The translations under genes and the position numbers were made by a program. Positions 1-7,103 of a DNA stretch of 17,656 bases are shown piece after piece (the stretch's first letter is position 1; the number at the start of each line of letters is the position of its first letter). Under the pieces are notes generated by a model. That model worked only from the letters and a program-made list of their open reading frames with translations. It was not told the DNA's origin and did not search any database. Source of the stretch: Marivivens sp. (GTDB taxonomy: Bacteria; Pseudomonadota; Alphaproteobacteria; Rhodobacterales; Rhodobacteraceae); the NCBI GenBank assembly GCA_024642185.1, contig JAHEBR010000023.1, forward strand, positions 1 to 17,656. The letters are read 5' to 3'.

Positions 1-1280
1 GTCCGGTCCATCGCTGTGGCACGCGCCTCGGGCGCGATCTCTTCCTCTCTAAGCCGCGCTTCATAGCGGCCAAGCCATCGGTCGGCGGCCGATAGATCGA
101 GAAAGCGGCCGCGGAAAGCCTTGGTCGATCCCCGCACTACATCCGACAGCGCGCGGAAGGTCTGGGTGAAGTCGGCGTGGCTCTCGGCCATCAGCGCCAG
201 AAGATCGTTTGCCAAATCAAGATCGCCGGGCAGGTCTTTCATCAGGCCCAGCTTGGCCTGCACGCCCTTGAGCCATGCCGCCCGATAGTGATGCGGGAAA
301 TGCCCGAGCGCCTCGGTCGCCTTGTCGATGGCGGCATCGCTGTCCTCGGGGTCGATCAGGTCGAGGAGGCTCTCGGCAAAGCGGGCGAGGTTCCACTGGG
401 CGATGTTGGGCTGGTTGCCATAGGCATAGCGGCCGTTGTGGTCGATCGAGCTGAACACGGCCTTGGGATCATAGGCGTCGATGAAGGCGCAGGGGCCATA
501 GTCGATGGTCTCGCCGGAAATGGCGACGTTGTCGGTGTTCATCACCCCGTGGACAAAGCCGAGGTTGACCCACTGGGCGATGAGGCGGGCCTGTGCCTCG
601 CTGACACGGGAGAGAAGCCGCAGGTAGCTGTCGTTGCTGCCTGCCAGATCGGGGAAATGCCGGGCGATGGCATAGTCGGCCAACTGGCGCAGCCGGTCCG
701 TCTCGCCGCGGGCGGCAAAGAACTGGAAGGTTCCGACGCGCAGATGCGACGAGGCGACCCGCGCCAGAACCGCGCCGGGTTTGCCGCCTTCGCGCATGAC
801 CATCTCGCCGGTCAGGCTCGCAGCCAAGGCGCGCGTTGACGGCACGCCGAGCGCGTGCATGGCCTCGCCGATCAGGTATTCGCGCAACACCGGGCCAAGC
901 ACCGCCTTGCCATCTCCGCCGCGCGAAAATGGCGTCCGGCCCGAGCCTTTGAGGTGGATATCGCGCCGCTTGCCGCCTTGGTCGATCACCTCGCCCAAGA
1001 GCAGCGCCCGCCCGTCACCTAGCTGGGGCGAGAAGCCGCCGAACTGATGCCCGGCATAAGCCATCGCGAGGGGTGCGGCCCCTTCAGGCGCGGTGGTGCC
1101 GGTGAGGAAGGCGGCGCCCTCGGGCGTTTTCAGCGCATCGGGATCAAGCCCCAGTTCAACAGCCAGCGCCGCGTTCAGACGGAGGACCTGAGGCGCAGGC
1201 GCCTTGGCGCCGGTCCACGGCAGATAGAGGCCCTCAAGCTCGCGGGCGTAGGAATTGTCGAAGGTGAAGATCGCGCTCAT
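1..1280 (-). CDS. selO: SelO/YdiU-family protein adenylyltransferase (C-terminus cut by window edge)
   Basis: This is a pseudokinase-fold enzyme of the SelO (YdiU, UPF0061) family, which transfers AMP from ATP to Ser/Thr/Tyr residues of target proteins and is linked to redox stress responses. The reading frame is open from an ATG at 1280 to the left edge, giving 426 visible codons; family members are usually around 480-500 residues, so the C-terminus is missing. It begins MSAIFTFDNSYARELEGLYL. Family signatures appear in order: AGHQFGGFSPQLGDGRA, HLKGSGRTPFSRGGDGKAVL, VLREYLIGEAMHALGVPST, SSHLRVGTFQFFA, then HGVMNTDNVAISG and DYGPCAFIDAYDP, which hold the metal and catalytic Asn/Asp residues. 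It starts 43 bases after the MFS gene stop and is probably cotranscribed with it. The C-terminal redox Cys known in some relatives cannot be assessed. Confidence 0.93.
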   Translation of the reverse strand, partial: MSAIFTFDNSYARELEGLYLPWTGAKAPAPQVLRLNAALAVELGLDPDALKTPEGAAFLTGTTAPEGAAPLAMAYAGHQFGGFSPQLGDGRALLLGEVIDQGGKRRDIHLKGSGRTPFSRGGDGKAVLGPVLREYLIGEAMHALGVPSTRALAASLTGEMVMREGGKPGAVLARVASSHLRVGTFQFFAARGETDRLRQLADYAIARHFPDLAGSNDSYLRLLSRVSEAQARLIAQWVNLGFVHGVMNTDNVAISGETIDYGPCAFIDAYDPKAVFSSIDHNGRYAYGNQPNIAQWNLARFAESLLDLIDPEDSDAAIDKATEALGHFPHHYRAAWLKGVQAKLGLMKDLPGDLDLANDLLALMAESHADFTQTFRALSDVVRGSTKAFRGRFLDLSAADRWLGRYEARLREEEIAPEARATAMDR

Positions 1281-1323
1281 GGGCCGAGGCTATCAGGTCT
1301 TGTCGGCAAAGACAGGCCCCGCC

Positions 1324-2616
1324 CTAGGCCATCGCGGGATTTTGAAGCGCGGATTTTCGCAGGAAGAAGAAGCTCGCTGTCGCGAAGAGGCACAGGACAC
1401 CGGCGAAGAGGAAGGCCGGAACATAGGTGCCGATCGCGTCGCGGCTGACGCCCGCGCCAAAGGCCATAAGCCCCGCCGCCACATGGTGCGAGGCGAAGAT
1501 CCAGCCGAAGACGGCGGGCCCCATCTCGCGCCCGAAGGCGCCGACAGTCAGGCGGATCGTCGGCGGCAGGGTGGCGATGAAATCGAGGCCATAGACGATG
1601 GCGAAGATCGAGAGCATGGCGAAAGAGGGGTTGGCATAGACGAGCCAGATCAGGCTCAGGCCGCGCAGGCCGTAATACCAGCCCAGAAGCCAGCGATTGT
1701 CGAACCGGTCCGAGAGCCAGCCCGAGCCGATGGTTCCGATCAGGTCGAAAACCCCGATCGTGGCCAGAACCCAAGCGGCAGTTCCGTAGGGGACGCCAAG
1801 ATCGCCGCAGAAAGGGACAAGGTGGGATTGGGTGAGGCCAAAGCTGGAGATGCCGCAGATGCCGAAGGAAAAGACGAGAACCCAGAATATCCAGCGCTTC
1901 GATCCTATCGACAGGGCGCTGAACGAGAGGCGGACAAAGTTGGTGCGATAGGGCGGCGGGGTGGGCTGGACCTCGGTCTCGCCATAAAGCGGCAGGCCGA
2001 TTTCCTGCGGCCTGTCGCGGGCGAGCCAGACGAAGAGGAGCCAGCTGATAACAGCGCCCGCCATCGGAATACTCATCGCCACGCGCCAGCCCCAGCCGAT
2101 GCTCACCCACCCGGCAAGCGGCATGAAAAGCAGCATACCGGCGGCGGAGGTTCCGCCTAGAACGCCAAGCACCATCCCCTGCCGGTCCTTGAACCAGCGC
2201 GAGGCGATCACCGACGATATCTGCGAAGCGGTCAGGCCCGGCGCGATGCCAAGGAGGATGCCTTGCCCAAGCCAGAGCTGCCATTTCGTCGTGGTGGTGA
2301 CGGCAAGATAGAGCCCCACGACAAGGCAGGCGCCCGCGACCGTGATCATCGCCCTCGGCCCATAGCGCAGCATCAGCCCGCCCGCGAAGGGCGCGGTCAG
2401 GCCGAAGAGGGCGAGGCGCAGGCCCTGCGGCGCGGAGAGCTCGCCAAGGCTCCAGCCAAGGTCTTGCGACATCGGCACGATAAGGACGCTTGGAACCCCC
2501 ATCGAGGCGGAGGCAAAGACCGCGTGAAGGAAGGCGAGAAAGACCATTGCCCAGCCGTAATGGATGCCTCGACGGGCAAGCATCGCGGCGAAAGCGTCGC
2601 GGGATTGGGAAAGCAT
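1324..2616 (-). CDS. MFS transporter
   Basis: This is a 12-helix major facilitator superfamily permease of 430 residues in the inner membrane. The N-terminus RRGIHYGWAMVFLAFLH and the loop SRWFKDRQGMVLGVLGGTSA, followed by a Gly-rich helix, resemble the monocarboxylate / oxalate-formate antiporter-like branch. GGLMLRYGPRAMI stands where MFS motif A lies between helices 2 and 3. The substrate cannot be read from sequence; an organic anion is a guess. I chose the ATG at 2616 because a purine-rich SD (GGAAAGGG) lies just upstream; a longer frame to 2670 adds 18 unlikely residues. That SD sits inside a small inverted repeat (GCCC-N5-GGGC, 2623-2635), which could modestly shield it. It is followed closely by selO and diverges from the CNB gene. 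Confidence 0.9.
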   Translation of the reverse strand: MLSQSRDAFAAMLARRGIHYGWAMVFLAFLHAVFASASMGVPSVLIVPMSQDLGWSLGELSAPQGLRLALFGLTAPFAGGLMLRYGPRAMITVAGACLVVGLYLAVTTTTKWQLWLGQGILLGIAPGLTASQISSVIASRWFKDRQGMVLGVLGGTSAAGMLLFMPLAGWVSIGWGWRVAMSIPMAGAVISWLLFVWLARDRPQEIGLPLYGETEVQPTPPPYRTNFVRLSFSALSIGSKRWIFWVLVFSFGICGISSFGLTQSHLVPFCGDLGVPYGTAAWVLATIGVFDLIGTIGSGWLSDRFDNRWLLGWYYGLRGLSLIWLVYANPSFAMLSIFAIVYGLDFIATLPPTIRLTVGAFGREMGPAVFGWIFASHHVAAGLMAFGAGVSRDAIGTYVPAFLFAGVLCLFATASFFFLRKSALQNPAMA

Positions 2617-2723
2617 GGACAGGCCCTTTCCGGGCAAGCAGAGAACCAATGGCGAGAGACAATTGCGCAAGGCTACGCTTCAAGTGCCGTTTCGGTCAAC
2701 CTTCCCGAAATCAGTCGGCTAGG

Positions 2724-2749
2724 GGCCGGGTGAAAGCCAAAACCTGGCC
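2724..2749. repeat. Inverted repeat in the divergent MFS/CNB intergenic region
   Basis: GGCCGGGT (2724-2731) and ACCTGGCC (2742-2749) form an eight-pair stem, counting one G-T wobble, around a 10-base loop. It lies in the 256-base divergent region 2617-2872. No T-run follows on either strand and no known operator fits. It could be a regulator site or chance in GC-rich DNA. No convincing promoter pair was found in the rest of this region. Confidence 0.25.
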
Positions 2750-2872
2750 GTGCCTCCACTGCGGGTGTCATACTGTCGCCTCGTGTGGCTTGGCAAAGCG
2801 CGGAAATGTGTTGAACCGTACGCCGAGATTTGGTCGTGTCGCGCTAGTACCTAGGGGGGAACAAGGTTGGAC

Positions 2873-3484
2873 ATGGCAGCGGACTGGATCACAGTTACCT
2901 CCTATGTTGCATCCGCACTCGTCTTTGCGGCCTTCTTCATGAAAGCCATCATTCCGCTTCGTAGTTTTGCGATCGCCTCCAACGTCTTTTTCTTCATCTA
3001 CGGCCTTGGTGCAGGCAGCCATGCAATCCTGATCCTTCATGCTGCACTGTTCCCTCTCAATATTCTTCGGGTGGTCCAGCACGTCCGCCTGACAAAGAGG
3101 GTCCGCGAGGCGGCCGAGGGTGATCCAGAGATCGAAAGGCTTTTGCCTTTGATGGTCCATCGCAAGATTCCGGAGGGGACCGTCCTTTTCAACAAAGGCG
3201 ACTGGGCGGAAGAGATGTATTTTCTGGCAAAAGGGCGCGTCCGGTTTGCCGAATTCGACAAAGAGATCGAGCCCGGCACGCTCTTTGGCGAGATCGCCCT
3301 ATTCCTCAGTGATCGGGGCAGGACGGCAAGCGCGGTTTGCACCGAACCCTGCGAGGTCTTCGCTCTTTCTCACGATCAGGTTTTGAAGCTGGTTTTACAC
3401 GATCCTGCCTTCGGAATCTTCTTGACCAAACTCGTTGCTGTCCGTCTCCATGAGAATCTTGCGGCACTAAGCACTGCGTCCTAA
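2873..3484 (+). CDS. Small membrane protein with cyclic nucleotide-binding domain (Popeye-like layout)
   Basis: A 203-residue protein. The N-terminal third holds about three membrane helices (roughly residues 8-26, 30-48 and 50-68), and residues 95-185 form a CNB domain on the cytoplasmic side. The phosphate-binding cassette is canonical: FGEIAL at 138-143 with the phosphate-contacting Arg at 150 in GRTAS, so real cAMP or cGMP binding is likely. The layout of short membrane segments then a CNB domain matches Popeye-domain proteins. There is no enzyme or DNA-binding domain, so the output must be protein-protein or membrane based. Two starts are possible: TTG at 2867 and ATG at 2873; I prefer the ATG because AAGG at 2863-2866 is well spaced for it. 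It lies 55 bases upstream of the SulP-STAS-CNB gene and is probably in the same operon. Confidence 0.88.
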   Translation: MAADWITVTSYVASALVFAAFFMKAIIPLRSFAIASNVFFFIYGLGAGSHAILILHAALFPLNILRVVQHVRLTKRVREAAEGDPEIERLLPLMVHRKIPEGTVLFNKGDWAEEMYFLAKGRVRFAEFDKEIEPGTLFGEIALFLSDRGRTASAVCTEPCEVFALSHDQVLKLVLHDPAFGIFLTKLVAVRLHENLAALSTAS

Positions 3485-3539
3485 AGCATATTCTGGGCCC
3501 GACGGACCGGACCAGGACGCGACGAAAAAGGATGGGGAG

Positions 3540-5780
3540 ATGTCGAACGCGATTGCGCCAAATTCGGGCGGATCCCTGGCGGGGTCTATGTTCTCTGCTG
3601 GCGTCGGAGTGGTCCTCGGCGTCGATGCGGTCGGCACCTGTCTTGCCCTTGCCACCATTTGTTTCGCTGGTTCGCTGAGCGCAGGCCTCGGTCTCGCAAC
3701 AGCGATATTCATTTTCGCTACGGCCGCTGGAACGCTGGTCCTTTACAGGTTCGGCGGCTTTCGTGCGCCACTCGCAATCACCCAAGATTCCTCAATTGCG
3801 ATCATTGCTCCAGCCGCTGCCATAGCTGCCGCCGGAGTGACAGGACCGGTTGGGGCGCAGGTGGCAACTGTCTTTGCTGTTCTTGGTGTTGCGGCGCTCG
3901 CGTCTGGCCTTGCGTTTTGGCTCGTTGGTCACTTTCGCCTCGGCCGCCTGATCCGCATGTTCCCTTATTCGGTCGCGGCCGGGTTTCTCGCCAGCTCGGG
4001 TTTCCTTCTTGTCCATGCCGCCCTCTCGATCCTTGCCGGAACATCGGAATACGGCGAAATCGCTCTCGCACTGACGGACAAAGAAACCCTTTACAGCGTG
4101 GTTCCAGCGACCATTCTCGCGGTGGTTTTGTATTTTGCCGTGGCCCGCAAAGCTGGAACCCTTCTCCTTATCGTCGCGCTCCTCGTCTTCTCTATCGGCT
4201 TCTATCTTGTCATCGGGTTCTTGGATGTCAGCCGTATTGAGGCGGCGGAAATGGGTCTTTTGGTGGATCCACATCACGCGGAAGGGGGGGCTCTGCCTTC
4301 GGTCTTTGAGCTCTATGGTTTGATCGATTGGGGGCAGGTCGCAACAACGGGGCCGACGATAGCGGCGGTCGTGTTGATCAATCTAATTGGCTTCCTTCTG
4401 AACGTGGCGGGCGTCGAGCTTGGGACCAGGTCCGATGTGAACGAAAGTCGGGAATTGAAGGTGACGGGCCTGATCAATTTGGCAGTCGGCCCGATTGGCA
4501 GCCTTGCGTGCTATCTCCAGGGTGGAGGAACGCTGCTGGCGGCCAAACTCGGCGTCGAGCCTCGGTCGATGATCTTCGGCAATGTGGTCTTCATGCTTGG
4601 CGCTGCGTTCTTTGCCTCGCAGATCGTTGCGGCCGTTCCGGTATTTGTCGCGGCGGGCCTTCTCATCTTCGTCGGCCTGTCGATGATTAGCGACTGGGCG
4701 GTTCAAGCCATGCGGCGTCTTCCTGCGGAGGATAGGGTTGTCATCGCAGGCATTATCGCGGTGACTTTGGTCTTCGGGATACTCCCCGCGATCGCGGTCG
4801 GTCTCTTGCTGGCTCTATTCGGATTTGCACTTGGCTATGCGCGATTGCCGCTTGTTCGCCACGCCTCAAACGCGCTTGTCCGACAAAGCGCCTATGATCG
4901 CCCGCCAGAAGAGCGCGCCGCGCTTGCGCGACAGGCCGACAGTATTTGCATCCTCCATCTACAGGGCGCTCTGTTTTTCGGCTCGGTCGAAAATATGCTC
5001 GATACCGTCAAGGCACACAGCAAGCTCCCGCAGGGCCTTGCCGGGCTTATCCTGGACATGAGCAGTGTCACCCGTTTTGACAGCTCCGCAAGCGCCGCCC
5101 TGGCAAAGCTTGCCTATACCTTTGGCGATTTGCCGGCAGGGTTGCATCTGACAGGTCTTTCCCAACGCATCCAGCAAGGCTTCGAGCGCTGGGGCATCCC
5201 GGTTCGCCAATCGGTGGACGACGATTCCGCCGGATATTTGGTCTGGCGCGATCTCGACGAGGCCATCGAATATTGTGAGGACAGACTGCTTAGGCTTGGA
5301 GCGAAGAACCTGCCCCCTGCGACGATCGCTTCAATCGTTGCGGAGATGTGTGGAGGCGACCCGCGGTCCAGCGAAATTCTAGGAGTGCTGGAGCCCGTTG
5401 ATCTCGCCGAGGGCGAGGCACTGATGCGGGCAAACGACCAAGACCGGGATATGTATCTCGTTGAAGAAGGGCGGTTTGGAATATTCCTGCCCAGCGAGAA
5501 GGGTCGGGCAACCCGTGTCCGCTCTGTTGGTCCAAGCGCGCTTGTGGGCGAAATGGCCTATGTTCTACGCCTCGGCCGTAGCGCAGATGTGATTGCCGAG
5601 CGTCCAAGCCGCGCCTGGAGGCTTCGGCAAGAAACGATCGATACACTCAACCGGACAAACCCCTCTCTGGCGGCGCTCCTCAACCTCGCGCTGGCGCGTG
5701 CCATCGCGGCCAAGGTGGTTCAAACCAACACACTTCTCGCGCATGAAAGATCAAGAATTGACCGACCAACGGGGCACTGA
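3540..5780 (+). CDS. SulP-family anion transporter fused to STAS and cyclic nucleotide-binding domains
   Basis: A 746-residue inner-membrane protein with three parts. Residues about 15-435 are a SulP (SLC26-type) transporter core with many hydrophobic helices; QDSSIAIIAP (82-91) sits at the substrate-site half-helix and GFLLNVAGVELG (284-295) in the second repeat. Residues about 465-580 are a STAS domain (ILHLQGALFFGSVEN, then LILDMSSVTRFDSSA). Residues about 612-715 are a CNB domain: GEMA at 670-673, with Arg680 followed by SAD in place of the usual [ST]-A-[ST], so phosphate contacts are kept but the cassette is less canonical than in the preceding protein. SulP proteins carry sulfate, bicarbonate, dicarboxylates or other anions; the substrate here is unknown. 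AAGGA at 3528-3532 supports the ATG start. Cyclic-nucleotide gating of transport is an inference from the architecture. Confidence 0.93.
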   Translation: MSNAIAPNSGGSLAGSMFSAGVGVVLGVDAVGTCLALATICFAGSLSAGLGLATAIFIFATAAGTLVLYRFGGFRAPLAITQDSSIAIIAPAAAIAAAGVTGPVGAQVATVFAVLGVAALASGLAFWLVGHFRLGRLIRMFPYSVAAGFLASSGFLLVHAALSILAGTSEYGEIALALTDKETLYSVVPATILAVVLYFAVARKAGTLLLIVALLVFSIGFYLVIGFLDVSRIEAAEMGLLVDPHHAEGGALPSVFELYGLIDWGQVATTGPTIAAVVLINLIGFLLNVAGVELGTRSDVNESRELKVTGLINLAVGPIGSLACYLQGGGTLLAAKLGVEPRSMIFGNVVFMLGAAFFASQIVAAVPVFVAAGLLIFVGLSMISDWAVQAMRRLPAEDRVVIAGIIAVTLVFGILPAIAVGLLLALFGFALGYARLPLVRHASNALVRQSAYDRPPEERAALARQADSICILHLQGALFFGSVENMLDTVKAHSKLPQGLAGLILDMSSVTRFDSSASAALAKLAYTFGDLPAGLHLTGLSQRIQQGFERWGIPVRQSVDDDSAGYLVWRDLDEAIEYCEDRLLRLGAKNLPPATIASIVAEMCGGDPRSSEILGVLEPVDLAEGEALMRANDQDRDMYLVEEGRFGIFLPSEKGRATRVRSVGPSALVGEMAYVLRLGRSADVIAERPSRAWRLRQETIDTLNRTNPSLAALLNLALARAIAAKVVQTNTLLAHERSRIDRPTGH

Positions 5781-6082
5781 GGCGCATTCTCGGGCTGCTT
5801 GAACGGCGTTCCCGGCCCACAACCGTTGCGCCTTTGTGGAGAGTGCGGCGAAAATTGGGCGTGTGTGACACATTTCGAAACGACGCCGAAACTTGTGGAA
5901 AGCCACGCAATGCAGGAAAAACTTTATAAAAATCAGCGGCTCTGATATGAGATGCCTAGCCAATTGCGGCAAAATAGCGTCATATTTTAGACAAACTATT
6001 TGAATTGTGGGCAGATTCGCCTTCAGGATTCAGAGGGTTTTGGAGACGCTCAGCGCTGCTGTTGTGTTGATGGGGGATTTCG
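5781..6082. other. 302-base intergenic region upstream of the FecR gene
   Basis: No gene is seen here. The first half is GC-rich; the second half (about 5915-6005) is AT-rich, with TTTATAAAAAT and CATATTTTAGACAAA stretches, and probably holds the promoter of the FecR-cyclase run, although no -35/-10 pair with good spacing can be fixed. Weak inverted repeats are CCACAA/TTGTGG (5817-5822 and 5834-5839), which could be an SulP terminator without a T-run, and GTGG-AAAG-CCAC at 5895-5906. A separate palindrome at 5862-5872 is listed on its own. Confidence 0.5.
5862..5872. promoter_or_regulatory. Short palindrome TGTGTGACACA, possible regulator site
   Basis: TGTGT-G-ACACA is a perfect 5-bp inverted repeat with one central base, followed at once by a second palindrome TTTCGAAA (5873-5880). 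It contains a TGTGA half-site like that of CRP/FNR-family regulators, but the expected second half TCACA is absent at the right distance. It lies about 210 bases upstream of the FecR start. A role in cAMP-dependent or other control is only a possibility. Confidence 0.25.
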
Positions 6083-7072
6083 ATGCGTCGCATTACGGCT
6101 TTAGTGTTCGTAGTATTTTCGGCTTTGAGTGTTGCCACTTCGGCTCTTGCCGGGGTGGTTGGCTATGTCGCGGCAGTGGCGCCTCTGGCGGAGCTTCAAA
6201 CGGCAAATGGAACCTTTGACATCGTTGAAGGCACCCAGATTTCGCAGGGCGATGTCGTCAAGACCGGCCGAAACGGCTCGGTTCAGCTGATCTTCTCCGA
6301 CGACACGCGGATCGTGGTCGGCCCCGGCTCGCAGCTGGTGATCGACGACATCCTTATGAAGACCTCCAACCGCGCAAGCCGTTTTTCTGTCAATGCGCTG
6401 GCTGGCACTTTCCGCTTCATTACGGGCCAATCGGAAAAGCAAGCCTACGAGATCGTAACCCCAACTGCCACCATGGCCGTGCGGGGAACGATCTTCGATT
6501 TCCACGTCGAACATAACCGGCTGACCAGCGTTGTTCTGTTCGAGGGCAAGGTCATCTTGTGTACGCTGCAAGGCGAGTGCGAGGAGATGGAAGATCTTTG
6601 CTCGATGAGCCGGACCGAGCGGAGCCGGATCAGTGTCTTGTTCTTCTTCGGCGAAGATCGCAATTCCGAGCTTCGCGATGATTTCCCCTATGTCGTCAAC
6701 CAGCGGCCGCTCAGGGAAGATTTCCGTGCGCCAATCGACAGCTGTGGCGACATTTCGGAACCACCGGCGGCGGCACCGCCGCCTCCGACGCAATCACCGC
6801 CGGCGCCGCCGCCGACCCAGTCGCCGCCGCCGCCGCCGCCGACATCTTCGTCCTCGCCGCCGCCGCCGCCGACGGAACCTGTTCCTGCTCCGGTGGAACC
6901 TGACCCGTACTATCAGCCAGGCAATAGCGGCGGTCAGAGCAACGGGGCTGGCGATCCGACAAGCGACCACCAGCAGGGCTGGGGAACCTGCAATGGCCAA
7001 GGATGGAAGCACGGCAAGAAGAAGGACGGCGTAGCGCTTCCCGCAAAATGCCTTCCGCCAGACCAAGCTTGA
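6083..7072 (+). CDS. Secreted FecR-domain protein with proline-rich tail
   Basis: A 329-residue exported protein. Residues 1-23 are a signal peptide (MRRI, hydrophobic core, SALA cleavage site). Residues about 50-155 are a FecR domain: GDVVKTGRNGSVQLIFSDDT, PGSQLVIDD, then YEIVTPTATMAVRGTIFDFHV. A Cys-containing linker follows, then a proline-rich stretch (226-273) with PPPTQSPP-like repeats, and a Gly/Asn/Lys-rich end with two more Cys. FecR domains act in the periplasm in signal relay; this is not the TonB-linked FecR regulator with an N-terminal anti-sigma segment, because it has a signal peptide instead. It starts 31 bases before the CHASE2 cyclase, a recurrent FecR/CHASE2 pairing, which suggests that it contacts the periplasmic sensor domain. 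GGGGGA at 6072-6077 supports the ATG. The proline tail may span or bind the cell wall. Confidence 0.88.
   Translation: MRRITALVFVVFSALSVATSALAGVVGYVAAVAPLAELQTANGTFDIVEGTQISQGDVVKTGRNGSVQLIFSDDTRIVVGPGSQLVIDDILMKTSNRASRFSVNALAGTFRFITGQSEKQAYEIVTPTATMAVRGTIFDFHVEHNRLTSVVLFEGKVILCTLQGECEEMEDLCSMSRTERSRISVLFFFGEDRNSELRDDFPYVVNQRPLREDFRAPIDSCGDISEPPAAAPPPPTQSPPAPPPTQSPPPPPPTSSSSPPPPPTEPVPAPVEPDPYYQPGNSGGQSNGAGDPTSDHQQGWGTCNGQGWKHGKKKDGVALPAKCLPPDQA
6758..6901 (+). repeat. Proline-codon low-complexity repeat (CCGCCG-rich)
   Basis: Inside the FecR-domain gene this stretch is dominated by CCG/GCC triplets and encodes runs of four to six prolines separated by TQS, TSSSS and TEP. Such tracts expand or contract by slippage, so tail length may differ between strains. 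In the protein it should form an extended polyproline spacer. Confidence 0.75.
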
Positions 7073-7103
7073 TGCCGAATTTTGAAGTAGGATATTGCGC
7101 TAG

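Noticed and set aside
1255..2683. Long overlapping open frames opposite and alongside the MFS gene (for example 1255-2160 plus and 1277-2683 minus).
   Set aside because: They are Arg/Gly/Pro-rich with no family features and arise from the high third-position GC of the real MFS frame, which has clear membrane helices.
5817..5839. CCACAA/TTGTGG hairpin after the SulP stop as a terminator.
   Set aside because: Only six pairs around an 11-base loop and no T-run; too weak to call.
6633..7066. Arg-rich open frames on both strands over the proline tract.
   Set aside because: They are frame-shifted readings of the CCG/GCC repeat; the FecR frame has a signal peptide, an SD and a recognisable domain.
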